In this document: positions 36,635-49,768 of the stretch, piece by piece
How the letters are laid out: the number at the start of each line of letters is the position of its first letter
How positions within the stretch are numbered: position 1 is the first letter of the stretch
Source: Phytoseiulus persimilis
Taxonomy: Eukaryota; Arthropoda; Arachnida; Mesostigmata; Phytoseiidae
NCBI GenBank assembly: GCA_037576195.1
Contig: CM075101.1
Location: forward strand, 32,054,001-32,118,000
DNA length: 64,000 bases
Reading direction: 5' to 3'
The notes under the pieces: model-generated
Told to the model about the DNA's origin: nothing
What the model saw: the letters and a program-made list of their open reading frames with translations, nothing else
Databases searched by the model: none
Made by a program: the position numbers and the translations under genes

Positions 36635-37958
36635 CCCCAACCACGGTTAAGGTCTGAAACCTTCACGAGGCATGACAAACGACGGCTATGTCGGCGAGCA
36701 CTTTTTCCTTCCACTGATGTGTGGTTCTAAGCTTAGGTATTTACCTGTACGTGCCGTCCCACATGTAACATCCCGCTGGAGAGTCCGGGCGGAGCTCCAG
36801 CACGACTGGACGAAACAGTTTAATCAAAACAGGGATATCAACATTGTGCGATGGGACAACTGGCGCGCAGCCAGCGCGTGGGACGGCGAGAGAGTGTTCC
36901 GCATATTGCGAATCCGTGAGGCAGGCGCTGTCAATGGCCGTGGGTGGGCCGGCGGTCCTGGCTCTTGGACTTGCTCTCAGATTGCTCTGTCGAGCTGGAG
37001 CTCAATCAGCGTGGAGTCTGATCACTGTCAGGACGGTGGCGAAACTTTTGCTGGTTGGCCGAAAATTACATCGGACCGAGAAAAACCACACACATGCATA
37101 CAGAGTCAGAAGCTGGGGAAAAAAAAGAGACGAGGCTGAAATTGCCGAGTCGATTGGTTTGCCTCGCTGGTTCGCGATAATCCTCCCCGCCGCCCTCCCC
37201 ACCCAGCCCCCGGCTGAAGCCGGCGTGTTTGCGTGTGAGAAAGCGCGCCGACGAAACGATGCGCGCGTGATCGTCCTGGTGGTCGTAAGGTGGCTGAACA
37301 GAAAGGGGTGGCTCACAAGCGGGGGAGGGAGGGGCTTTCTTCCGATATGGGTGGCTGTTCGCTGTTGTTGTTTATCGAGATATCGGTCGACAACGAAAAA
37401 CGACAAACGGACGACGGCGAAAGACGAAGCACAGAGACCGGATGGAGAGAAAAAAGAGCGCCGATTTCCTAATCGATAGGCAGCAGCCTCGCAGTCAGCT
37501 CACCCAGCCTCACTCAACGAGCGCGTAAAAACCGCCTTGGAACCCCTTTTCCCCCCAGATGCGCGGTCGTTTTCAGCGAGGAGCTCGATGGCGTCGAGTT
37601 TTCCGGCTGCTGGTAAGGCAACGGCAAGAGCGGGAGGCCACCATAACGAAAATCGCGACCAGATAAGTCGGTTGTGTTAAGAGCTGTCGCGATGCCAACA
37701 TGGAATCATACATGGTTCTCCCTCTTGGCCTTTCCGCTCGAAATCGCCGCCGATGCCCACCCATTGCCATCCCCGGCAGTTGCTACTCAGCCGAACAAGC
37801 AGAGTGACCCGGAGAGCCCGAGCGAAGCAGGCTTGGCATGTTCTCCCCGCTGCAGCTCCTTTAGCAGCAAGAAAAGGAGGAAGAAAGCTGACGTAACCGC
37901 GGGCCATGGTTCATCATCGGAGACTACGTGAGCTTGTTCCATTAAGCTCCTTTTATGG

Positions 37959-37972
37959 AAAAAAAAAAAAAA
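37959..37972 (+). repeat. Poly-A run (14 A)
   Basis: Simple homopolymer; no flanking target-site duplication noticed. Confidence 0.9.
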
Positions 37973-38835
37973 CACTCTCCGTTCCGCTCGTAACGTCTGT
38001 CCGACCGCCGAACGGGCCTGGGTGGCTGGAGGCAGGAAGCCTGTGAGGCAAAAAGAGGCCCAGTTTATCACTCATCTCCGGGACTAACCTCTGACGGTCT
38101 CGATCTGATGCGATTGCACGAACAGCGTCAGGCGCTTTCTCTAGGACGCCCGAAAAACACACGGTTTCTGGAGAGTTCGAACGAGGCTCGGAAAAAGACC
38201 CATCTTAAGAGCTGGGGTGAAAACATCGCTCCAAATTCTTTCGATCCTCGCTTCGTTCCGCGGGATGGGATGGTTTTGATAACATGCATTTCGGAAAGCT
38301 GTGGAGAGGGAGGACGTCTTTCAGGTCTTGTTTGACTGCTGGTGGGCGATTTGCGTGGGTGGTATTGACTGCAACCGTAACCGCATGAACCGATGGCTCT
38401 GACGGAGCAGGTGGCGGAGGCTGAAATCTTCTCTGAATAGCTTTCTTGATTTACGCCTGCCGGTGCTCCAGCATGTAGGTCGGAGCACAAAAGTCGATTT
38501 TTTCTCTTCGAATAAACCAATCCTCTCGTTCACTTATCGTCTCGTGGGAGGTTTGAGGAGGAGCTCTAGATTCTTGGGTTCGGGGCGACGCAATATCCAA
38601 CCTGAGCAATCAATGGCGGCCAGGACAGCTCGATACGGAATCTCACTTGTGACGGCATCGCGGAACAATAACGTCAGTAAGAGTCAGGATTGTTTGCAGT
38701 GGCGAGAAAGGCATCGGAGTAGCAATTCCAGCGCGAGTCGAAGTGCTCCAAGATAAAATCCATTGTTTCCCCGTTCGCATACCTCCTACGGAGGCTCGTG
38801 GGTAGGATATTGAATCTCAACGGGAGAGAATTTAG

Positions 38836-38848
38836 TTTTTTTTTTTTT
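38836..38848 (+). repeat. Poly-T run (13 T)
   Basis: Simple homopolymer in unassigned DNA. Confidence 0.9.
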
Positions 38849-40230
38849 CACCTCGATTGGTCGCTCGAATGGCTCCATCTTAAGGAAGCTAATCACACTA
38901 GAAACTCAGGGGTAGGAATGAAATGTGAGGAAAATCGAAGAGCATTGGGGGCGTCAAAAATGTGATAAAGGGACGTCCAGTGTCCAGGATTCAGGACGGG
39001 GTCCTTTCCCGAAATCGTGGGAATAGATCCAATAGCTTTCTCGATCGCGAAACCCCGAGTTGTTGTGCAAAGTCCTCCGGAGATGAATTCAAAGGGGCAA
39101 AGCAGAGATACTTGCGCTAGACTGATGCGGAGGAAAACGAATGAATGCAGCGTCGTCTGTTTCGCTTCCTGCGAGCGCTCTCCACCTATTCTACGTCTTC
39201 CCAACGCAAACATCGAGAGTCCCCTTACGTGACTGCGCATATAACGGCGGGAGCCGCGACGGCCTCAATTTCAGGCCACAGCGATGATAACTGCCTTCAT
39301 CGTCATTAAGATCGCCATCTGCACAGCGCTAATTCACCATCCAATTGTCTAGAAACGCGAAAGGGCTTTATTCGCTCGATCCGAGTCCAGAATTCTTGCT
39401 TATATCTCTATCACGGCTTCCTAGCCTAAGTCATCAGTCCACAGGCTTGGGAACTGCTATTCAAAATCACCGCTTGGAAGATTCAAGCCTCGAGGTTGGG
39501 GGCGGGAGGGGGACGATGCCTGGTCGAACGAAGGATGAAATCTCGTTCTTCTCTTACGTTAAATTCGACAGACCTTCAGGAATGGAATTTGCAAACTTTA
39601 ATGAGATCAGGACGGACGGGAAACATGGCAATCACACCAAGTCACACCGAGCTTCCGATAACTCTACTATAGGTGTTCAGCGGCCGGTGATGATCCCGTG
39701 AGTTGCTCACAACTACGTTTTTCAGACTGTCGAACAAGTCGAGAATTGTTCGTATTCTTTTCTCAAGGAGAACCCGTCAGGAGGCAGACAGGCGGGGGGT
39801 AAACAGGCATTTCGTAGATTGCTCGACTGGCAACGTTCCGTCCTTGAACCACAAAATGGATGATCTAGACGAGGACGGAGAGTGAAGAAGCACGACTGCG
39901 TCTCTCATCTCTTCTCGCTCTTTCATTTCCTCCCAAGCGAAGAAACTGGCCAAAGGAGCCGCCTACGGCCGAGAAAAGCCTAACAAAAGCAAAACAGGCG
40001 GGTCCTGAGGCATCCCTCCATGGTTTCACCTCCGGGCCCATACCTTTGCCTTCTTCCCAAACATCTATCGCTCCTTCGCTCGGTTCGTTCCGACGTCCGT
40101 CTTTCTCTCCTCCGTGATCCCGATCCATGAGTGGCCGCTGCTCTGTGCTGAGACTATCTTCGGGCTTTCAACTCCTGCTCTCTTGCTTGGACGACCGCCT
40201 GCTCCCCCCGTCCCCTGCACGGTCCTCCCT

Positions 40231-40310
40231 CCCCCCCCCCCCCGGTGAGCTGGTTCGTTGGCTGACTGACTGACTGGTTGGTTGGTTGGTTGGTCGGTCG
40301 GTCGGCCGGT
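40231..40310 (+). repeat. Poly-C run followed by GACT/GGTT/GGTC tetranucleotides
   Basis: Thirteen C (40231-40243) are followed by about (GACT)3, (GGTT)4 and (GGTC)3 in succession, a compound microsatellite. Confidence 0.9.
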
Positions 40311-41498
40311 TGCGGCGTCCTTCCGGTGCTTGGAAATGATGGATTGGTAAGCGATTAGAAAGGAAGGAAGGATCAATTGTGGGTGATCAGGGGAGAGAGT
40401 CTCCGCGGCAGGAGGGAATAGGAACTGCTGCTCATTCCGAGCGACTAGAAAAAACAAGTCGTCCGTCGCAAGTCGAGTATAGTTTTACCGCCTCAGAACG
40501 AGAGACTGATCACGAGTATGCAGCTGTGCCGACAGCCTGGCGGAACGCCCAGCTGCAAAAAACCCATGTGATGTCGGCTCGATTCTGGAACGAGAGCCGA
40601 TTATCCGAGCGGGAATGGCGGCTGTATTTGAATGACACGGCGCGATGACCTTGATTTCGTTCCTCCACGACTCTACTCCCTCCTGGACGTGGAGCCTCGA
40701 ACACAGTGTGGAAGAAGCGGAGGATTTTCCGGAGGATTTCGGGGCGATGATTCCTCCCTATGGAGGAGTTTCCTCGGTGTGAAAACAGCGTTATCACTGC
40801 GAGAGGCAGGAGTCAAAGGAGACGGGGCGAAGTGCGATAATTCTTATTCGAACGACGGGATCGTGTGGACGAGAAAGGGGTTCCTGGGGGCCTGGCTCGG
40901 TTACGGTGATTGGAATCTTGGCCAGAGAAGCAAAATAGTTGCAAAACTGCACGCAACGTTCCGCAGAGTCCGTCCAAACTCATTATCGATGACAAAATGA
41001 CAAGCCGTTGGGACCTTCTTTGGCTCTTCCCTCTGTTGGGTGGTGGGGCCTCGGTGGGCTGTCAGTGAACGCGAGGACACTCATTCCCCACAACAAAAGT
41101 GTCCGTCGCCCCGTACCTTCACAGAGTCCCCGCAGCAGTAGAGCGGCGTATTCGACGGAGAGCGAAAAATCGAGGGAAGGAGTTAGGAAAGCGCACTTCG
41201 TCTTGCCCTCGAACGTTTCAGTCGAAAAGTGCGGAGCAAAATACACAGACAGATGTTCGGGAGATAAAGAACCGAGGGGTTGGGGGTGGTAGAGAGCTGA
41301 GGGCAACCGAAAACTGGAGAGAGATCATCGTTTTGTGTTTACACTCGATTGGGGAAAAAGCGTGCGCGAGCGGCAAAATTTCAATTATTGGACTCGGCGG
41401 GCGGCTTCCTCCGTTCGCAAGGATTCTCCCTCGCAACGATAAATGAATTGATTGGAACAGCATCAGAGCCCCACCCCAAGACGCATCCAAACCTCTGA

Positions 41499-41900
41499 CT
41501 AACTGTCGGACGATCTCCCTCCATCTTGATCTCCTGCTAACTCTCCGGCGCTTGATACAGCCATCTGACCAGCCTTTCTGTTTGCTCGCTGAGGAAGGGC
41601 TAGTTCACCAGAAGATGCAATGGAAGGCTTGACTCGATACAAATCATTGTTTCCCCCGGGGGAACCTTCATTATTATTGAGTGGTGTTCGGGTTTTCGGA
41701 ACGGAGTCAAGAGTCTGACTGCCAGCTCTTCGACCATCTGATCTCACACCGGTCTCATTTATCTCCCCATGATCCGTCGTGATCGAGAACTGTCCGATGG
41801 GGCCTCGCTCCTTGATGGAAACGCTCGGATGCGAGTTGTTCCAGTGGTTAAATCTGGAGAATTTCCCAACAGAAGTTAACTCTGAATTGTCGAGAAGCAT
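41499..41900 (-). CDS. Open frame, 133 codons, disordered Ser/Gly/Asn-rich
   Basis: A continuous frame starting MLLDNSELTS and ending GGRSSDS-stop, polar and low in hydrophobics, as in a disordered tail. It may be a terminal exon. It lies just 3' of another minus-strand model (42013-42660), but the phases I can find do not join them. Confidence 0.3.
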   Translation of the reverse strand: MLLDNSELTSVGKFSRFNHWNNSHPSVSIKERGPIGQFSITTDHGEINETGVRSDGRRAGSQTLDSVPKTRTPLNNNEGSPGGNNDLYRVKPSIASSGELALPQRANRKAGQMAVSSAGELAGDQDGGRSSDS

Positions 41901-42012
41901 TCCTGGACTTCATCACGACCGCTTTGAAGGTTTGGGCACTGGATCTGAACGCTGCACAGGTTGATAAACTAGATATGGTGAACCCTTCGGGCTAGTTTCT
42001 CAGAGGAACAAA

Positions 42013-42660
42013 TCAGCTCGATATTTGTGGAGCGAGGCTCTGCGTTTCGGAGTGAACCGTATCAGGATGTCTGGAAGTTCATCAGGTACCTTTATGAGGA
42101 TCGATTTTGCATTGATCGAATTCAAACTGTGCCCACCACGAAGGCAGAAACTCATCCAGTCCTCTGATGCTGGTTTCAGATTCAGGTCACGGTTTACTCG
42201 CGCGGCTAGGAGCTTTTCGGGCATCATAGTTAATCATTCTGTGACCCAGTGTGAACTCTGCTGGAGAAAAACTCTGCTGGAAGAAAACTCGGCCCTCCGA
42301 GAAATTCTCGGGCGTCTTCAGTGTGGCGCAGGAGTTGGCCAGGGTGATTAGAGGAGAATCTAAGGCGGAAATAATAGGCTCCCAAGGACCGAGGATCCAA
42401 GAAAGGCATGGACCGTCACTTACGGAGCTCTCCGCACCCGTGAGGAGGAGTTGACATATGAGCAGTTGGATGTCGACGGAAAACCAATGATAGGTGAAGG
42501 AATTCCTAAATTGTTCTGCGCCGAGTGATTTTGATTCCTTAGTAGTCCTCGCCGCGTTCCGGCTTCTTGCCGATTGCTGGAAAGCCGAGACCTCTCGATA
42601 ACTCATCCTGCTTCGGACGGCTGGCACTCGAGATTCAAGTGAGAGAAACTCCGCAACATT
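42013..42660 (-). CDS. Uncharacterised gene, four 3' exons (about 140 residues seen)
   Basis: Exons 42424-42660, 42198-42276, 42090-42169 and 42013-42039 join with consistent phases (0, 1, 0). Donors are GTAAGT, GTAAAC and GTACCT. The first exon opens after a TATTCAACCAG acceptor, so earlier exons are expected upstream. The protein has an Arg/Ser-rich start, then FSVDIQLLICQLLLTG, possibly a short membrane or amphipathic segment, and ends KSLAPQISS-stop. No family recognised. Two GTAAGT-class donors in frame make a real gene likely. Confidence 0.45.
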
Positions 42661-44876
42661 CTGGTTGAATATCCCGAATGCTCATCAAGGCCCTGAGAGG
42701 TCCACTCCATCAGATTCAAAGGGATTGCCGAACGTTCGCTGAGGAATCAACGTCTTTCCGGACGTGCCCGATACATGTGTGCGAAAGAAAAATGTGAGCA
42801 GAAAATGAATTACTCCGCTCCCGGCCGCGCGTTGGGCTCGAATCTTTGTAGGTCCCAAATCTGAAAGCTGAACGCATCGGGTGTCGATGGAAAAGATGGA
42901 ACTTGAGCCCGGCGGGTGGAATGGATCAGTCCCTGGAAAATACGCACAGAGAGAAGTACGAACGCGGTTCCATTGGGAATTGAAATCAAGGGCTGTCCTC
43001 ATTCCTACTAGCCGGAGTCCAGTTCGTCGCCTCCTCACACGAACGATCAAGCGCCGAATATGGTTTTCTTCGTGATCGGGAAAAACCGCCTGGCCTTCCA
43101 GGAGACTCCGTAACACAGGAAGCCTTTTTGAAGCGCCAAACGTGGTCTTAGTCCGAAAAAACTATTTGTGCAAAATACAGTGATGCTGGACTTGCATATC
43201 TTCCAATGCATTTTCGGAACACTTGGGAGCATTCCAGCATGTCTTAGCCTCGACTCATCGACTCCTGGAATAAAAAAGTCGATTTGAGTAATTTGTTGTA
43301 CGAGGATGAGGTTTCACGCACCGCATCGCGTTCATCAGCACAATCCCCCACTAATTAACACAGAAACCTGGGATTTGATTCTGAAATCTCCCTCCCAGTC
43401 TCCTCCAGGACGAGTCGATCCATCAAGCAGGGCACACATTAATCACAACAATCACTTATACTCTCCGAAGCTCATTGTATCCTCGTTCCTGCGTTGAAAA
43501 AACGCCTCTTCATCAATCAGAGTACAGAGAGCAATGCGAAATCCGACCTTGCTTCAGTCATACAGAGATGCATTTTTCTTCTCCTTTTTTCCGTGTTTCC
43601 CACCGACTCATCTCTTCAGCTCGCTTTTATCTTGTATGAGATATGACCCCGAAGAAAAAAATGAACGAACTTCGAGTTTAGTCGTGTTTTCGTCGTCTGA
43701 GATACATTCGTGGTTAAGGAACCGCCGGCTCGGATGTAACGTTGAGTATCGACTCGACGGTGTGAGGCAGGAGTCTATTCACACAGGAGCGTCCTGTGCA
43801 GGATCGAGCATAAGCGCGCCGGCCCGCGTTCGTTGTGGGTCCTCGGATAGGCAACACCCGGAGCTCGGCCCATCGAATGGCGAGCCTCAATTAGCCGGGC
43901 TCGTTGGATTCAGCTTCGGGGTGCCTTGGCTCAGAAAACACATCCCACTACCTCTGGTTCTTTCCACCGTCAAAACGAATGCTGACTCCTATCGACTGCT
44001 CTAAATCTCCAACGCCGAGCTCTTTCGAGTTTGAGATTTTCCACTCTCACCGTGGACTAAGCTTGTTCACGGGACGTTGCCCTCACGTGCTCATCAAGCG
44101 GCCCTTAATGGCCGGCAAATACTCGCTCATGTCGCTTTAACGAGGGTCCTCATGTTGCTGTGCGAGCCGGAGCTCTCAGCACTCCCCACCCACCGGCTGA
44201 TCCTCCCTAACCTGTTCCACCTGTTCGAGCTCTCGACGAGCCGCTTTTTTGCTTGGATCGTTGGAACAGCTCCTGTGAGGGTCGCCTTGAGTGGCTCAAG
44301 ACATCTCGGAGAGTCGGGAGAAGTTGCCGAAGCAGGTATTCAGCGCCATTGGGTAACGTACGCGATGAGAACCGGAGTTTCAAATCGACTCACATCTGCT
44401 CGAACCCAACTCCACATGTTCCTTAGCTCAATAGCTTCCTGGTCGCGGCGCCCGATTAACTTTATTATTGAAGGTTGACGCGCGAGGACCCGTTTTGTAT
44501 GTACTGAGAACGATACAACCGTGATCTTTGGAGTGTTGGAGCGATCTGTTTGGAATGGGGGGAGACGGGGGAACGTCCAGATCGTATCCACGGAGCCGTT
44601 CACGATCTTGAGCTATCACGAAGACAGCGTAGCACCTGTCATGGGTTACCGCCGTACAGTATTCGTTTCCGTTCGTCTCTACGGCGCGTTGAGAGCCAGT
44701 GATTGGGAGTTGCTGATCCAGAACCGATTGGGTTCCGGACCGGGAATCAACGGAGAGAGGCCGGGGCTCGCATCTGTCGAGTCAATTCATTTGGCCGAGG
44801 CTGGTTCCTATGTCAGCGGCGGTTTTCTCGTCCCCGAAGTGATGGCAGAGGTGCAGTCGGAAATCAAACTCCCCAC
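42661..44876. other. Unassigned
   Basis: A minus frame at 42685-43116 might continue the gene at 42013-42660 upstream, but no donor fits. Nothing else recognised. Confidence 0.3.
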
Positions 44877-45244
44877 ATGAACGAGAGCTGGAACCGCGTG
44901 GAGCATTTTCCACGGTTTTCTGGACGTCAAATGCATGCTTCCAAGAGTTTCAGCTCCCGGCAACAATTTCATGAGTTCCGGCAGACCGCAAATCTCAGAA
45001 TGCCGGATCCTGGAACCCTCGAGGGAGAAAATGTCAATCTAGGTGAGCTCGATATGTGTTCATTCATATGTAGACGCCCACACAGAGAGTAGAAAGTGTG
45101 CTCATCCGCATGGCTGAATACGGAACACTATCGCCTGCGAAAGCGACAACCGATTGAGAAACTCCTGAATCCTGCGGCACTTATTCAGAGGTGCTCTTTG
45201 AGCTGTCGGAAGCCTTAGGGGAGCAAAATAGCGAGAAAACATAA
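44877..45244 (+). CDS. Tentative two-exon small protein, about 73 residues
   Basis: Exon 44877-45042 (MNESWNRVEHFPRF... to ...GENVNL) ends at a GTGAGC donor in phase 1. Exon 45189-45244 follows CACTTATTCAG and ends EQNSEKT, then three TAA triplets in a row. The join is in frame and the composition is soluble and charged. The first ATG may be internal, because the frame is open further upstream. No domain recognised. Confidence 0.4.
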
Positions 45245-48200
45245 TAATAACGCCGATGGCCCCTCAGACAACGTGCAGAAGCACTCTTGATGAACGCGAA
45301 ACTGCGTACTCGCAGGTGCTGCTGAAGGTTGACACTGAAGCGCCATTATTATGAATGCAGCCGCGGACGTTACGCTGGGAAGAATCGAGGAAAGGTCCAG
45401 CTGAGCAAAGTCAAGCCTTGGCGGAAAAAGTACAAAGATACACTCGCGACGACGATGCAAGTCTTCTCGGTGGCCTGCCAGCCCCCCTGACTGCCTGTCG
45501 GTCCGGGAGCTGGCCTGCACCAAATGATCCGGAAAGCTCGCGAGAACCGCGAGAAAACTGCTAGAAAGCAAGACATCGCGACGTCTTGCACCGTTAAAGG
45601 CTCCAACAGCAGCTGCCGAAGTCCCTCTGTTCGCAACAGGCCAACTTATCGCTTTCTGGTTCAGTGGACCACTACTTGGATCACTCCGCGGTTCACTGTG
45701 CTTTCATTTGAAGTCCGATTCGTTGTTGGCGTGCCACATGCTAGACGGGTCCGAATGAAGCTGATGACCGCAGCTCAGACAGTCTCATTGATGAGTTCTC
45801 CAGGCATTCCGGAAGTGGGGGAAAATTATTCCGACCCCAGTCAGCGAATCGACCCGACTTTTGATGGCAGCAGAGAACGATGGAAGTATTCGATTTTGAG
45901 ACTGATTCCCATGATGTTTTGGATCGATTATCTCGGTTGATTGCTGTCCTCACCGAAGAGGGTCCGTCTGGGTCGTGTACGCGAGGCCTCATCCTCGAAA
46001 GCTTTCCCGCAGCTCGCTGCCTCAAACTCAAACACGGCTTTCACGGAGAATCGGTTGGTGGGTATCTTGGATTTTTCGGCGGAACGTTCTTTCCAATACG
46101 TTAGGCCTCCATGAGATACAGGACGCACGTCGAAATCGATGATTCTTCCGCGAAACTTCTTTATTGGCGAAGCTTGTGAGAGCGAGAGGTTGATAGATCT
46201 TCTTCCTGCGTCGACTCCATAGACTTCGGCGGGAGGCCGATGCCGCAGAACCCTGTCCGAGGAGATTATCAAGCAGATTCCGATTGATCCGCACCGCAAG
46301 TCAGATATGGGTGGATGTTACGACCGATTTGTCCACGAGGGAAACGCGGTATCGATTATTGCACCTTCACGCACCTTTCAAGACCTTTCGCACATAGACT
46401 CCCGCAGAGGCCGTAAGAATACGAGGCTGTGGTGAGGAAAAATCTTCTCCAAAAAGCCTTGTACAGCCATTGATCCGCGAAGAAATGCGGAGCGAATCAT
46501 TGAGAATGATCTCTTCCCCTTCCAAATGGAGAACGCAATGGCTCTTCGACGGTTGAGGGATTCCTCGGAGGACGAAATGCCGTAGTGGGAGAGGTGTATA
46601 ACAGGAAGGTACTGTTCGTCTTGTGCAGAACCGATACGGAGATGGATATTCTCCCTCGGGGCTCCAGGTTCATGTGATTGACGGAGTCTCGAGGCCGAGG
46701 CGCGAAGGGTTCGATTTCTTCATATTCAATCGATTTTTTCGTTTACGTGGCGTGCCGAGATATAGGATTGGGAGTTTCACCAGAGGAGTCAGAAAAATAA
46801 CAGTCTGCATCTAGCCCGGCGGCCGAGTCGACGGACGTAGGGCTCTCGAATTCGAAAATATTCAGCGACGTTTCCTCCCCGGATCTTGGCGCAGACCTTC
46901 TGGCGGAATCGAGCGTCCAGACAGCTCCAGTCTAGACTGGCTCCGGTCCGGAGCACTGTCCCGCATCCGGGAGCGTTTCGAGTGAATCCTTTCTCTGCTG
47001 ACATCTTCTGTCATCCATCGATTTCGTCCCTAGGGTTATGGCGTTCAGGAAGTCGCTGTTGAGTGTATTATAGGACTCGGAGAGCCGAAATCGCGGCGAT
47101 TGTTATTTGCTGTGCATCGACGGCGACGCCTCCGATCTGGCTGCTCTCGCGAATCGTAACTCCGGCGGAGTCACAATCCGGATGAAACCGCTTCCGCGTG
47201 TTTTATGTCTCATTCTCTCCCCCTAACCCGACCTCCGTCGCTCGACCCGACCCGATCTCGCAAACACGGCATATTATGAAGGAGACGGGCACAAGAACTG
47301 ATCCCGTCGCGTACCAGGGGAAGTGAACGCTCCGTGGATGTTCTAATTCTTCCAATCGAAGGACTGATTCGATAACACTCGATTCCGTACATCATTTCTC
47401 GCAACTGTTCGACTGTTTCTGTTTCTCGATCATGCCGCCTGCCATGTCTAGTTCTCATGTCTTTCTAGGCCGATATTGAGTATTCGAAACCACCTGATCT
47501 CAGAAGGAGCGAGGACGCTCCTCGGGAAGCATCACAGTTGCTGTTCGCACGCCATCATTTTATCGGCCCGCATTGTAAGCAAAACGTGTGCTCAAATGCT
47601 GATCCTGATGTTCTGTCGTGCATCACGGCACATCGATACCAACGTACACACGAGTCCGACTTTCTTGTTTTCCCTAACCGAGAACAAGCTGGGCGACTTC
47701 CTCCTGGAAACGATAAAAAAATATTGCCAGAGAAAGCCGTCGGTGGCGAGTTATTGATTGCGTTGGGTTCGGTCTGGCTGCATTTACGGCTTCAGTTTAT
47801 CAACGCACCACCTATCGAACGGAGGGGGGAGGGAGGAAGGGTTCCCGCGGGGGAGCGAAGAAGACCTTCAACGAGTTCCGTCTGGCCGCGGGCTGTTTGC
47901 ACTGAAGCGCGAGCGAGCTACGCAAGTATGGAGGCGCAAGCAAGCGTAAGGTACAGCAAGAAGAGTACCGAGAACATGGGGAGCTTGGCGATGGGTTCGA
48001 ACGATTCCATGCTTGTTCCAACCTGAGAGCTTCAATCGGACTTGAATGATGAGATGTGATACTGCCGAAAGGATTCCCATGCTGAGGGGACCGTGCGACA
48101 CCGAACTTATCAGGTCCAGTATCTGAACCAGTATCAGGATACTGTTCGCAACAATCGCTTGTCAGAATGAATGCGTACGGGAGGAATCGATATCCCTGCA

Positions 48201-49177
48201 TCCCGATCACGCCTCCGCCCCACTCTTCGTAGCGAGCGCCGTTATTTTCCAATATTCCGTAACCTAGTGGTTCAAGCGCGTTTCGATGAGCTCCTTGGGA
48301 GCAACTGGTATTTCCTAATCACATTAGATCGAGGTGGGAGTCGACACTTCCCGCGTCGCTCAAGTAGATTTGCGCTTCGATGGTGGCTTGAATGGACGGA
48401 ATCCATCAAATCGCGACCGTTAGCAACGGTTGGTTTCGTAAATGAACCCGACCAGAATCGGACAAGCCTTCACTCTCAGAACTTCCGCGCGCCGACAGAA
48501 AAATATTGTTGGTGATTTACATGATTAAAGTGGCGCACTGCTCGAGGGCCTCCGAACCGTCGGAGGGGGAGCGGGAAGGGAGAGGCGATCGCGATGATCC
48601 TGACTATGACGGAGCTCTCCTTTGAATCGTTGTCGACATCCTCGTCATGCCTGCTGCTGCCGCTGTTGTAATCGTCGTGAGCTCGCGACGTTTGGTTCAG
48701 AGTTCGCTTCTGCGCGAGATTTCGTTGTGAAACAAGCCGCCAGTCTGAGCGGCGCCAGATGGTTTCAAACGCGACGAGACGCCGTTGCAACGTGGAGTAA
48801 CGGACGGAAGGAGCGGGTCAGGGAAGTAGGAAGCGAGCCGGCCGGTCGCCTCCCCGGCAAGCGAGAGGAGAACGATGCGGCAAGCAAGACTCACCGACTG
48901 ACAAGTACCACTGACTCAAGGATGAACGAACAAGCCGAGGAAGCAGCGCAAGAAAGTCGAGGCAAGGTGGAAGTCGATTATGTGCTCGACTGATTCCCGG
49001 CCAAACAACGACGGGATGCGCGGTGTCTCAATCACCGAGAAAGAATTCCACTGACGCACGAACCAACGAAGTGCTCGACCAACCATCCGATGAGGGAGGC
49101 AACCGACCGACGATTTTCTACCCTCGTCCTCTACGGTTCAACCACATCGATGGCTCACTCTGAACCAGGTTCGACAG
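45245..49177. other. Unassigned; exon-like frames around 45.7-46.3 kb on both strands
   Basis: Minus frame 45928-46299 (IIDFDVRPVSHGG..., with a possible GTGAGG donor near 45958) and plus frame 45880-46104 (EVFDFETDSHDVLDR...) both look coding over the same bases; I cannot decide between them. 46.4-49.1 kb shows nothing firm. Confidence 0.3.
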
Positions 49178-49375
49178 GGGCGCAACTTTTTCGAAACAGA
49201 GAGCACACTGGTGTCAAGAGATAAATCGTCAGAAGTGCAACTCAATCTCGATCCGGCCTCCGATCCGAGTCCACTCGAGAGGGGCAGGAGCTCCTCTTCT
49301 CGCGCCAGCGAACCAGAGAAAACGGGGACAATCGAGAGAAATCCGAAGATCTGCCTGGAAGGAAGTTACGGCTAG
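49178..49375 (+). CDS. C-terminal exon of an unknown gene
   Basis: After the acceptor GGTTCGACAG a 65-codon frame (phase 0) reads GRNFFETESTLVSRD..., then a Ser/Pro/Glu-rich disordered stretch, and ends CLEGSYG-stop. It has no start codon of its own. Upstream exons were not found. Confidence 0.35.
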   Translation, partial: GRNFFETESTLVSRDKSSEVQLNLDPASDPSPLERGRSSSSRASEPEKTGTIERNPKICLEGSYG

Positions 49376-49768
49376 GTCAAAAATGAGTATCGAAACGGAA
49401 GTCGGTGATCCGAATGGCGACAGAAGAGAACGTGCCATATTGCGACCGTGTGCTGCCGCTGCGTGCGTATCACGCGTGCGTCACAACGAATTCGAGGGAA
49501 CATTCGAGATGGAGGAACACTCACCCGGAGGAGCCACCAGCTATCCTGTTGTCGCTCGAGGCGACTTTAAATTGAGCCAGACCGTGTTCTTTGAGCTCCT
49601 CCCAAATCTGCATCTTCCATCGCGCGATGTGAGCGAAGGAGGATGCGAATGCGACGAGCGAAAGCCAAACAGTCATTCGTACATTCAGAAGGAGTGCGAG
49701 TTCGCCCGTCACGCGCACGAGCGTTCTCGAAATTCGATCTCTTTCCAATTATTTCTCTTTTGAATCAG

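Larger units (their letters stand above)
35338..41498. other. Gene-poor, low-complexity stretch with many simple repeats
   Basis: Homopolymers, a CT microsatellite and GGTT/GGTC tetranucleotides; numerous ORFs in all frames without splice support. One protein-like minus frame at 38893-39240 remains unassigned. Confidence 0.45.

Noticed and set aside
36844..37479. 211-codon plus-strand frame
   Set aside because: Low-complexity, Arg/Gly/Val-rich, no splice support, in a region of simple repeats.
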